From the NCBI GenBank assembly GCA_900553335.1, contig USCU01000022.1, forward strand, positions 1 to 10,275: a stretch of DNA of 10,275 nucleotides, read 5' to 3'. Below are positions 1 through 6,006 of this stretch, in pieces; position 1 is the stretch's first letter; each line of letters opens with the position of its first letter. This stretch comes from an uncultured Ruminococcus sp. (GTDB taxonomy: Bacteria; Bacillota; Clostridia; Oscillospirales; Ruminococcaceae). The position numbers and the translations under genes were made by a program. Under the pieces are notes generated by a model, which was not told where the DNA came from, did not search any database, and was given only the letters and a program-made list of their open reading frames with translations.

Positions 1-38
1 TCTTGTCTCGTGGGCTCGGAGATGTGTATAAGAGACAG
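1..38. other. Illumina Nextera adapter (assembly contamination)
   Basis: Bases 5-38 match the Nextera transposase adapter of the read-2/i7 side. Bases 5-19 are the primer part, and bases 20-38 are the 19-bp Tn5 mosaic end AGATGTGTATAAGAGACAG. Bases 1-4 may be the end of an index. The match is recognised from memory of the kit sequence. This is not a biological transposon: there is no transposase and no second mosaic end. It marks an untrimmed read end, so genomic sequence starts at about base 39 and a contig end lies here. Confidence 0.97.
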
Positions 39-45
39 CTATATT

Positions 46-74
46 ATTATACAACAAACTAAAAACAATTTCAA
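46..74 (-). promoter_or_regulatory. Leftward sigma-A promoter candidate for a gene beyond the contig end
   Basis: Read on the - strand, TTGAAA (74-69) is followed after exactly 17 bases by TATAAT (51-46). It points left into the adapter, so any gene it drives is missing from the window. The spacing and -10 are ideal, but AT-rich DNA yields such matches by chance. It would be divergent from the scaffold/GGGtGRT operon. Confidence 0.45.
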
Positions 75-96
75 CAGAAAATTTTACAAAAACCCC

Positions 97-115
97 TGAA
101 ATGATTGTCATTACC
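97..115. promoter_or_regulatory. Fur-box-like palindrome
   Basis: The core AATGA-TTG-TCATT (100-112) is a perfect 5-bp inverted repeat around three bases. Aligned by eye to the 19-bp Fur consensus GATAATGATAATCATTATC, bases 97-115 match at about 13 of 19 positions. It lies between the leftward promoter (-35 at 69-74) and the rightward promoter (-35 at 204-209), closer to the leftward one. Control by a Fur-family regulator is an inference, made attractive by the Fe-S-type protein downstream; the site is about 90 bp from that operon's own -35. Confidence 0.3.
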
Positions 116-203
116 ACATTTTTTAACAATTTGTTTACAATAGCTGAGAATAATCTGATGCGGTTTTTAAATATTGTGCTGTGATTTTTTTACAAAAATG
201 CCC

Positions 204-232
204 TTGTCAAAATGAAGAATATGTTGTATAAT
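204..232 (+). promoter_or_regulatory. Sigma-A promoter of the scaffold/GGGtGRT operon
   Basis: TTGTCA (204-209), a 17-base spacer, then TATAAT (227-232). Transcription would start near 239-240, giving a leader of about 40 nt. The ribosome binding site GAGGAG (262-267) lies 11 bases before the ATG at 279. No terminator or riboswitch-like fold is visible in the short leader. Confidence 0.85.
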
Positions 233-278
233 AAGGGCGTATGAAAATACTATTATTTTGAGAGGAGTTATCTAACTT

Positions 279-971
279 ATGATTTATTCACATGAAGTTG
301 AAACAATGTGTCCGGTAGCTCAGGGCGTTGCACACGGTGCGGCTCCTATTCCGGAAGAAGCAAAATGGGTTAAAGCTAAGGAAATTAAAGATATTTCCGG
401 CTTTACACACGGTATCGGCTGGTGCGCACCTCAACAGGGCTGCTGCAAGCTTACATTGAATGTTAAAGAGGGCGTTATCCAAGAAGCTCTTGTTGAAACA
501 ATCGGCTGCTCAGGTATGACTCATTCCGCTGCTATGGCAAGTGAAATTCTGCCGGGAAGAACAATTCTCGAAGCTCTTAATACAGACCTCGTTTGTGATG
601 CTATCAACACAGCTATGAGAGAGCTATTCCTCCAAATCGTTTACGGAAGAACGCAGAGTGCTTTCTCTGAGGACGGACTTACTATCGGCGCAGGTCTTGA
701 GGATCTCGGAAAAGGACTCCGTTCACAGGTTGGTACAATGTACGGAACTCTTAAAAAGGGACCTCGTTATTTGGAGATGACAGACGGTTATGTAACCGGA
801 ATCGCGCTTAACGAAGATAATGAGATCATTGGATATAAGTTTATAAACTTTGGTAAGATGATGGACTTTATCAAGGCAGGCGATGATGCTAATACTGCAT
901 TTGAAAAGGCTCAAGGTCAATACGGTAGAGTTAACGACGCTGTTAAAATCGTTGACCCAAGAAAAGAATAG
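279..971 (+). CDS. NifU/IscU-like iron-sulfur scaffold-type protein
   Basis: A 230-residue, probably cytosolic protein. Residues about 45-100 resemble the NifU/IscU scaffold fold: a Cys cluster (C49, C55, C56) is followed by a beta-hairpin segment and then the block T-I-G-C77-S-G with alternating Ala/Ser and a G-[RK]-T-x-x-E-A element near 93-99, as in IscU around its second ligand Cys. The third IscU ligand Cys, normally about 40 residues after the second, is not obvious; C106 is nearer, and the C-terminal half (about 120-230) is unlike classical IscU. Length exceeds IscU (about 130 residues), so this is a divergent, extended member. GAGGAG lies 11 bases upstream of the chosen ATG. The stop is 14 bases before the next gene's ATG, so the two are cotranscribed. 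Building or delivering a cluster to the partner is inferred; ligand number is unproven. Confidence 0.85.
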   Translation: MIYSHEVETMCPVAQGVAHGAAPIPEEAKWVKAKEIKDISGFTHGIGWCAPQQGCCKLTLNVKEGVIQEALVETIGCSGMTHSAAMASEILPGRTILEALNTDLVCDAINTAMRELFLQIVYGRTQSAFSEDGLTIGAGLEDLGKGLRSQVGTMYGTLKKGPRYLEMTDGYVTGIALNEDNEIIGYKFINFGKMMDFIKAGDDANTAFEKAQGQYGRVNDAVKIVDPRKE

Positions 972-985
972 GGAGGATTTTTAAA

Positions 986-1987
986 ATGGCTTTATTTGAA
1001 TCATATGAAAGAAGAGAAAAACAAATCCTTGCTGTTTTAGAGCAGTATGGTATCAAGTCTATTGAGGAATGTGCTGAGATCACAAAGGAAAAGGGACTTG
1101 ACATCTACAAGCAGGTTGAGAGCATTCAGCCTATATGTTTTGAGAACGCTAAATGGGCATATACAGTAGGCTGTGCTATCGCTATTAAGAAAGGCTGCAC
1201 AAAAGCTGCTGACGCTGCTGCTGCAATCGGAGAGGGACTTCAGGCATTTTGTATTCCGGGTTCTGTTGCTGACCAGAGAAAGGTTGGACTCGGACACGGA
1301 AACCTCGGAAAAATGCTTCTTGAAGAAGACACAAAGTGCTTCGCATTTTTGGCTGGCCACGAGTCATTTGCCGCTGCTGAGGGAGCGATCGGAATTGCTG
1401 AAAAGGCTAACAAGGTAAGAAAAGAACCTCTTAGAGTTATTCTTAACGGTCTTGGTAAGGACGCAGCTCAGATCATTGCAAGAATCAACGGATTTACATA
1501 TGTTGAAACTGAGATGGACTACTACACAGGAGAGGTTAAGGAAGTATTCCGCAAGGCTTACTCTGACGGACTTCGTTCAAAGGTAAACTGCTACGGCGCA
1601 AACGACGTAACAGAGGGCGTTGCTATCATGCACAAAGAGGGTGTTGACGTTTCCATCACCGGAAATTCTACTAACCCTACCCGTTTCCAGCACCCTGTTG
1701 CAGGAACATACAAAAAAGAATGTGTTGAACTCGGTAAGAAATACTTCTCTGTTGCATCAGGCGGCGGTACAGGAAGAACTCTTCATCCTGACAACATGGC
1801 AGCAGGTCCTGCTTCATACGGTATGACAGACACAATGGGAAGAATGCATTCAGACGCACAGTTTGCAGGTTCTTCTTCAGTTCCGGCTCACGTTGAGATG
1901 ATGGGACTTATCGGAATGGGCAACAACCCAATGGTTGGCGCTACTGTTGCTTGCGCTGTTGCTGTCGAGGAAGCGATGCGTAAATAG
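986..1987 (+). CDS. GGGtGRT family protein (function unknown)
   Basis: A 333-residue protein carrying the family signature GGGTGRT at residues 259-265, after which the GGGtGRT family is named; length fits a full-length member. Other notable features are a glycine/histidine stretch GLGHGNLGKM (101-110), an Ala/Cys-rich helix with C63 and C71, further Cys at 51, 89, 118, 202, 246 and 323, and a Gly/Met-rich end (306-318). There is no signal peptide or membrane segment, so it is cytosolic. The ribosome binding site GGAGG (972-976) is 9 bases from the ATG and adjoins the upstream stop codon, giving tight coupling to the NifU-like gene. The many Cys and the neighbour suggest an Fe-S or other metal-linked enzyme, but no reaction can be assigned. 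Coding is intact from ATG to TAG. Confidence 0.93.
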   Translation: MALFESYERREKQILAVLEQYGIKSIEECAEITKEKGLDIYKQVESIQPICFENAKWAYTVGCAIAIKKGCTKAADAAAAIGEGLQAFCIPGSVADQRKVGLGHGNLGKMLLEEDTKCFAFLAGHESFAAAEGAIGIAEKANKVRKEPLRVILNGLGKDAAQIIARINGFTYVETEMDYYTGEVKEVFRKAYSDGLRSKVNCYGANDVTEGVAIMHKEGVDVSITGNSTNPTRFQHPVAGTYKKECVELGKKYFSVASGGGTGRTLHPDNMAAGPASYGMTDTMGRMHSDAQFAGSSSVPAHVEMMGLIGMGNNPMVGATVACAVAVEEAMRK

Positions 1988-2149
1988 TGACCGCTGCCGG
2001 TGGCAGGTTAAGGGAACTATTTAGGGGAAGAAATAAAGAGTATTTCGCAGGCGAATGCCAAGAAAGACGACTATATTTCTGACCGTATGGCAAAGATAGT
2101 TATCACAACTAAAAAACTAAACAACAAATCCCGAATTTGCGGCAAATAA
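1988..2149 (+). other. Post-operon spacer with small hairpin and orphan open stretch
   Basis: Just after the GGGtGRT stop codon a 5-bp hairpin, CTGCC (1994-1998) with GGCAG (2002-2006), is present without a T-run. From 2012 to the TAA at 2147-2149 one + frame stays open for 45 codons and reads like protein (many Lys, Asp, Ile). Its first ATG is at codon 26 with no good ribosome binding site, and its last codons run into the terminator stem. I do not call it a gene; it could be a decayed tail of a lost gene or chance. Confidence 0.25.
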
Positions 2150-2169
2150 CGCATTTTCGGGATTTTTTT
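2126..2169 (+). terminator. Intrinsic terminator after the GGGtGRT operon
   Basis: A perfect 10-bp stem, AAATCCCGAA (2126-2135) with TTCGGGATTT (2156-2165), an inner TGC/GCA pairing around a 10-base loop, and a T-run (2163-2169). On the - strand the stem is followed by a T-rich tract, so it may also stop leftward transcripts from the GH30 gene, for which no closer terminator was seen. Confidence 0.88.
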
Positions 2170-2204
2170 ATATTTTTGTAATTTTGTGTTTACTATGCAT
2201 TGCC

Positions 2205-2411
2205 TTAAAGCGTTGCAAATGTGCGACGGCATTCGTGCGGAGTGTGATTCATCCCAATAATTCAGTATTTTTTTAAATCTCTATAATACTGATCGTTTAT
2301 GAACTCGCCGGTTTTCCTTCAAACCAAATTCATTGATATTTTGCTTATTTTTTCGCAAATAATACCAACAAAACGACAGGCATCCTCTTCGGAATAACCC
2401 GCTGTTTTTAT
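2205..2411 (-). pseudogene. Decayed tyrosine recombinase (phage-type integrase) fragment
   Basis: One - strand frame from 2411 down to a stop at 2207-2205 reads as a worn integrase catalytic domain. The clearest part is IIGMNHTPHECRRTFATL (bases 2261-2208), matching the HxxR box of tyrosine recombinases, whose usual Firmicute form is MNHTPHDCRHTFAT. Upstream in the same frame, GEFINDQYYRDLKKY fits the segment that normally precedes this box, and IKTAG with a later EKISKI is weakly like the IKTxAG ... PKI segment. Two in-frame TGA stops (2321-2319 and 2264-2262) interrupt it, and a third stop ends it before the catalytic Tyr. There is no start codon and no N-terminal domain. It is not functional. 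It abuts the 3' end of the dockerin-GH30 gene and is likely a scar of a past element insertion. The HxxR assignment is strong; the outer part is tentative. Confidence 0.7.
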
Positions 2412-2427
2412 AGGAGAATTTTCTATT

Positions 2428-4164
2428 CTACCAAAGCGAGCTTACGCCCTTAGCATGTGAGTTTATGCGTCCTACATCAGCTGTAGTGATCCTGCCGTCT
2501 TTGTTTACATCGGCAATACCAAACTTTTTATCGCTCAGAAGCTTAACGCCCTTAGCGTGCGAATTTGCAAGACCTACATCAGCAGTTGTGATTTTTCCGT
2601 CGCCGTTTATATCACCAATTCCGTCATTGCTTACGCCGTTTACAACGAAAGTGGTAATCGAATTTGCTTTAACAGTTACATTAAGCTTTGAGTCCTTAAC
2701 AGAAATTGGATCAAGCTTTGCCCAATTCTCTCCGCCTTTAAAATCTCCGCTTGTTCTTATAACATCTGCGGTAGTTCCGGATTGTGTAAACGCAGACAAA
2801 TCATAGCTAACCTCTCTGTCAGTTTCTTTTGTATTGTATACAACAATTTTAAGCTGTTTGTCCTCTTCGTTAAATGCCGCTGTTGAATAGTAGTCTTCCG
2901 TTGAAATAAGTGTATCTCCCGGACGAATATATTTTGTATACTGACCAAAGCCGTAATATTTTTTAGTAATTACAACGCTTTCGGTATTCATATCTGCATA
3001 GCAAACTCCCCAGAATCCGTTTGTATCAATGTCATGCTGGTTTATTTCGTCAGGATCATATTTGTTATTCACGTCACAGTAAGAGCCTATTGCCTGCCAC
3101 ATGATCCATGCTGACGGCTGCAGCTCGTTCAAATCAGTAGTAATAATGGAAGCAAAGTTTAAAGCTGCTCCCATTTCTCCCGAATTGGTTCCCTTTGTAC
3201 CGCCGTTGTCTGATTCGCTCATCCACAGTCCTTTACTATTTTCCACGGCAAAATTTTTAAGTCTTGTTTCTGAGGCATTAGAGTATGTATGAGTGTTTAT
3301 ACGGTCAAGAACATTTAATGCGTCCTCAGACAATTTCCTTGATGAATCCCATGCAGCACCAGGATTTGTTTCATCACATCCTGACAGTGCAATATTACTG
3401 AGTCCGTATCTTTCCATAGCGGCTGCCATAGCCAAAACCATTGCTGACTGTTCCTCGCCCTTAAGAATAGAGCAGCCCTCCTGCTTTACGCCGTAATAAC
3501 CGACATTCCATCCGTTAGACGGCTCGTTCATTGGTTCAACGCTGACTACGTTTATTCCTTCATCTACATAATGCTTTACAACTGTCGCCATATACTCGGC
3601 AAAGTCATCCATTTTATCAATGGTAATATTGCTTGATATATTGTCTGTTGTACCCGAAGTACAACCACTTCTTGTCATAAAGTACGGCGCAGAATTTGAA
3701 AACATTTCAACAAGCATATCCGGACATTCTTTAATTGATTTCAAAAGTACGTTTCTCTGATTTTCATCCTGTGTAAAGTCGTAATCAAATTTACCGGTTT
3801 CTTCATTGTAATTTGTCCAGTATCCCGGCATTTTAGAATCAGAACGTTTAATATGATCATGAGTAGGGTTGTCACCTCCGCCTACATTGTATCTTATGAT
3901 GTTAAGACCAAGTCCGGTGTCAGCATTATACAATAATCTTGCTGCCTCATCACTTGTCTTTTCAGAACCGCCTATACGATTTCCATACCAGCAAAGACTT
4001 GTTCCCCAGCCTTCAAAAACTCCGTCGTTGATAGGCGAAGTATTTGCAGGATCAATCTTAACTGTGTCTACGGCTTTAGCGCTTACAACGCAAGGCACTG
4101 TAAATATTCCCGTTAATGACAAAACTAAAGCAGCACAAATTGCAGCTAATCTTTTAATTTTCAT
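2428..4164 (-). CDS. Secreted GH30-family glycoside hydrolase with C-terminal type I dockerin
   Basis: A 578-residue exported enzyme. Residues 1-31 are a signal peptide: KIKR, a hydrophobic core, and a probable cut after A31 in SAKA. The catalytic barrel covers about 40-400: it opens with EGWGTSLCWYGNRIGG (51-66); the acid/base is probably E214 in MNEPSNGW and the nucleophile E317 in WMSES; SAWIMWQ (351-357) is a late strand. The opening resembles GH30 members called endo-beta-1,6-galactanase, but the substrate is uncertain. A beta-sandwich follows (about 400-510). Residues 517-573 form a dockerin: two calcium loops of D-x-N-x-D-G-x-I-T-T-A-D type (starting D518 and D552), each followed by a [GN]xx-NSHAKG helix, for docking onto a scaffoldin cohesin. 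AAGGAGG lies 9 bases before the ATG. It sits 75 bp downstream of the araC-type gene on the same strand, which probably controls it. The coding region is intact. Confidence 0.93.
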   Translation of the reverse strand: MKIKRLAAICAALVLSLTGIFTVPCVVSAKAVDTVKIDPANTSPINDGVFEGWGTSLCWYGNRIGGSEKTSDEAARLLYNADTGLGLNIIRYNVGGGDNPTHDHIKRSDSKMPGYWTNYNEETGKFDYDFTQDENQRNVLLKSIKECPDMLVEMFSNSAPYFMTRSGCTSGTTDNISSNITIDKMDDFAEYMATVVKHYVDEGINVVSVEPMNEPSNGWNVGYYGVKQEGCSILKGEEQSAMVLAMAAAMERYGLSNIALSGCDETNPGAAWDSSRKLSEDALNVLDRINTHTYSNASETRLKNFAVENSKGLWMSESDNGGTKGTNSGEMGAALNFASIITTDLNELQPSAWIMWQAIGSYCDVNNKYDPDEINQHDIDTNGFWGVCYADMNTESVVITKKYYGFGQYTKYIRPGDTLISTEDYYSTAAFNEEDKQLKIVVYNTKETDREVSYDLSAFTQSGTTADVIRTSGDFKGGENWAKLDPISVKDSKLNVTVKANSITTFVVNGVSNDGIGDINGDGKITTADVGLANSHAKGVKLLSDKKFGIADVNKDGRITTADVGRINSHAKGVSSLW

Positions 4165-4187
4165 AAGTTCATTCCTCCTTCAGCATA

Positions 4188-4196
4188 ATTATAGCA
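4188..4196 (-). promoter_or_regulatory. Extended -10 promoter directly before the GH30 gene
   Basis: On the - strand TGC is followed by TATAAT (4193-4188), an extended -10 element. At 16-18 bp upstream no recognisable -35 exists (ATGTTT at best). Transcription would start near 4181, almost at the ribosome binding site (4180-4174), giving a very short leader. A good -10 without a -35 suits a promoter needing an activator such as the AraC-type regulator next door; that link is inferred. Confidence 0.45.
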
Positions 4197-4239
4197 TTTT
4201 ACGAAGAATGAAACATATATAAAAATTGCTCTAAAACTA

Positions 4240-5046
4240 TTAATACTTGCTATTATTCGGCATTTGTTTTCTAAACTGTGCGGGTGTTATTCCATATTGC
4301 TGCTTAAACTTATTTATCATATCGTTGACGCTTGAAAAACCGCACATTTCAGCTATTTCTGAGATTCTCGCATCCGAATCATGAAGCATATTATACGCTT
4401 TTGTTACCCTTGTCAGAGTAAGAAAGCTTTTAGGCGGCATTCCTGTCTGCTCTTTAAAAATATGAGTGAGATAATACTTGCTTATATAAAAGTTTTCTGC
4501 AATATCAGAAATCTTAATAGGATATTTATAATTCTCCTGAATAAACCTCTGGACTTCAACAACAAGTTTATTTGGTTTTTGACTGTCGCCTATTGTTATT
4601 TTAAGACTTCTTATAACGTCACTCAGCAAAAGCGTAACAGACGATACTATAACATCTTCGGATAATAAATTATTTGACATAATTTCAGCTTTTATAGAGC
4701 TTAAATACTTCTTTATATCCTCACCGGCTTCAACAATTAACGGCTTATTAGTTGAAAAGCCCATAACGACATTATAAATCAAATCCGAATAATAAGACCT
4801 CGTGTACGACCAAGGATTAAGAAAAATAAGCGTTCTGTCATAATAACGATGGTCCTTAACAACTATTTTGTGGGAAACACCTGCGGGAATTATATACATC
4901 ATTTCCTCTGTCACATCAAGCTCCTCATCACCGCACACAAGTGAAATATGTCCCTTTTTCAGATAAAGAATTTCGCACGATGTATGCTTATGCTCAGGAA
5001 AATCAGCAATATCATCATAATCACAAAAATGCTCAATACAACTCAT
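4240..5046 (-). CDS. AraC-family transcriptional regulator with N-terminal cupin
   Basis: A 268-residue cytosolic DNA-binding protein. The N-terminal part (about 10-90) is an AraC-type cupin ligand-sensing domain: PEHKHTSCEILYLKKG (17-32) gives the H-x-H-x(3)-E pattern and PAGVSH (54-59) the closing element. The C-terminal part (about 160-262) has two helix-turn-helix units: ISDIAENFYISKYYLTHIF (179-197) and ISEIAEMCGFSSVNDMINKF (228-247), ending with the usual YGITPAQFR (251-259). Family members of this size bind a small sugar and activate nearby carbohydrate genes; here the GH30 gene starts 75 bp downstream on the same strand, so it is the probable target. A GGAGG site (5059-5055) lies 8 bases before the ATG. 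The actual ligand cannot be read from sequence. Confidence 0.93.
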   Translation of the reverse strand: MSCIEHFCDYDDIADFPEHKHTSCEILYLKKGHISLVCGDEELDVTEEMMYIIPAGVSHKIVVKDHRYYDRTLIFLNPWSYTRSYYSDLIYNVVMGFSTNKPLIVEAGEDIKKYLSSIKAEIMSNNLLSEDVIVSSVTLLLSDVIRSLKITIGDSQKPNKLVVEVQRFIQENYKYPIKISDIAENFYISKYYLTHIFKEQTGMPPKSFLTLTRVTKAYNMLHDSDARISEIAEMCGFSSVNDMINKFKQQYGITPAQFRKQMPNNSKY

Positions 5047-5087
5047 TATTCACACCTCCACTTATATCAGAACTCATCTATAATTAT

Positions 5088-5116
5088 ATCATAACAGAGC
5101 TTTCATATTTTTTCAA
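5088..5116 (-). promoter_or_regulatory. Promoter candidate for the araC-type regulator gene
   Basis: On the - strand TTGAAA (5116-5111), a 17-base spacer, then TATGAT (5093-5088). The predicted start is about 35 bases before the ATG. An overlapping TATAAT (5088-5083) exists but has no -35 at a usable distance. It lies just past the terminator of the upstream gene, so the regulator has its own transcription unit. Confidence 0.6.
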
Positions 5117-5141
5117 CCGGAAAATCAGCTGTTAAAGCTTT

Positions 5142-5182
5142 AAAACAAAAACGAGCCTGCATCAAAGCAGGTTCGTCTTTTT
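5142..5182 (-). terminator. Terminator after the DUF1275 gene, bidirectional in form
   Basis: A 10-bp stem, ACGAGCCTGC (5151-5160) with GCAGGTTCGT (5167-5176), around a 6-base loop, with one non-Watson-Crick step. On the - strand it is followed by TTTTGTTTT (5150-5142), right for ending the gene that stops at 5201. On the + strand it is followed by TTTTT (5178-5182), so it could work both ways, although no + gene ends here. Confidence 0.88.
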
Positions 5183-5200
5183 GATATATTTAAGATAATG

Positions 5201-5917
5201 TTAATGTCCCCTTGGAACACGTTCCAGCATACCCTTTTCCTTTGTCAAATCAGCATGAAGCAAATCAATAAACACAATAAGCAGTAAAAGCGATGCTCCC
5301 CAAATTGCTTTGCCGAGAAAAAATCTGCACAAAACCATACCGATAGTTGAACCGGCGACAAACATCACCAGCATCTTTACATGATTGAGACATCGGCTCA
5401 GATATGCTCTGTCGCCCTTTCTTATCCACTTTACAAAATGAATTCCAACCTGACGTACATGATTGGTGCAAAAAGTCGTAGCCATAGGGACTCCCTCCGC
5501 CTGACGGAAGGTATTGTACTGCATAGAGCACATAAAATTGATTGCTACCTGTGAAATCTGATACGGTGCGCTCTCAGGCACAAGTCCCAATAATAACGTC
5601 ACCAGTATTTCAAGACCAATAAGCAATGTATCCCATCGAATTAATCCTGCTTTCTTAATAGAAATAGGCAAGGTTTCAGAAACTACAGCACCCAATCCAT
5701 ATGCAGTTATCGGAATCAAAAGATATGCCGCCTCTTTCCAGTTTCCATCACCCAGCGACATTCCGAATAGCACCAAATTTCCTGTTTGTGCGTTACAAAA
5801 AACACCGCCTCTTATCGCATATGTAAAAGCCCCCATCAATCCGCTGCTCATCATCAGCAGGCCAAATATCCAGCTTCTTTCACATTCCATAAAATCCTGA
5901 TGCGGTTTCCCGGTCAA
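5201..5917 (-). CDS. YoaK/DUF1275-family integral membrane protein
   Basis: A protein of about 238 residues with roughly six membrane helices. Counted from the in-frame GTG at 5926, the helices lie near 17-39, 66-86, 99-116, 123-139, 184-203 and 206-224. The family signature is GLMGAFTYAIRGGVFCNAQTGN (residues 29-50, first helix and following loop), as in other YoaK/DUF1275 proteins; a second typical segment is ATTFCTNHVRQ (149-159). Function is unknown in the family. Start choice: the GTG at 5926-5924 lies inside the ribosome binding sequence GAGGTG (5929-5924) and cannot use it; the TTG at 5917-5915 is 6-8 bases downstream of it, the right spacing; the first ATG (5890) has no site. I therefore prefer TTG, with modest certainty. 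No promoter is evident in the 90 bp after pckG, so it may depend on read-through from pckG. Confidence 0.88.
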   Translation of the reverse strand: MTGKPHQDFMECERSWIFGLLMMSSGLMGAFTYAIRGGVFCNAQTGNLVLFGMSLGDGNWKEAAYLLIPITAYGLGAVVSETLPISIKKAGLIRWDTLLIGLEILVTLLLGLVPESAPYQISQVAINFMCSMQYNTFRQAEGVPMATTFCTNHVRQVGIHFVKWIRKGDRAYLSRCLNHVKMLVMFVAGSTIGMVLCRFFLGKAIWGASLLLLIVFIDLLHADLTKEKGMLERVPRGH

Positions 5918-5961
5918 TATAAACACCTCTTTTTTAATACAAAGCCATGCTATACAAACTA

Positions 5962-5997
5962 AAGGACGAACCCTTTGGGGATTCGCCCTTGTTTTTT
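5962..5997. terminator. Hairpin between pckG and the DUF1275 gene
   Basis: AAGGACGAACCC (5962-5973) pairs with GGGATTCGCCCTT (5978-5990) with one A/C mismatch and a bulged A. The T-run (5992-5997) follows on the + strand; on the - strand, in which both flanking genes are read, only TAGTTTGT follows. It is therefore a weak terminator for pckG that may allow partial read-through, and a better one for antisense transcripts heading into pckG. Confidence 0.6.
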
Positions 5998-6006
5998 GTA
6001 ATTGTA

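Noticed and set aside
20..38. Tn5 mosaic end as evidence of a natural transposon
   Set aside because: It is joined to the Nextera primer sequence, stands at the window edge and has no transposase; it is a library artefact.
1037..1360. A 107-codon - strand frame inside the GGGtGRT gene
   Set aside because: It is antisense to a well-supported gene with no own start signals and no recognisable motif.
3869..4222. A 117-codon + strand frame opposite the start of the GH30 gene
   Set aside because: It lies antisense to a strong signal-peptide-bearing gene, has no ribosome binding site, and its composition mirrors the GH30 codons.
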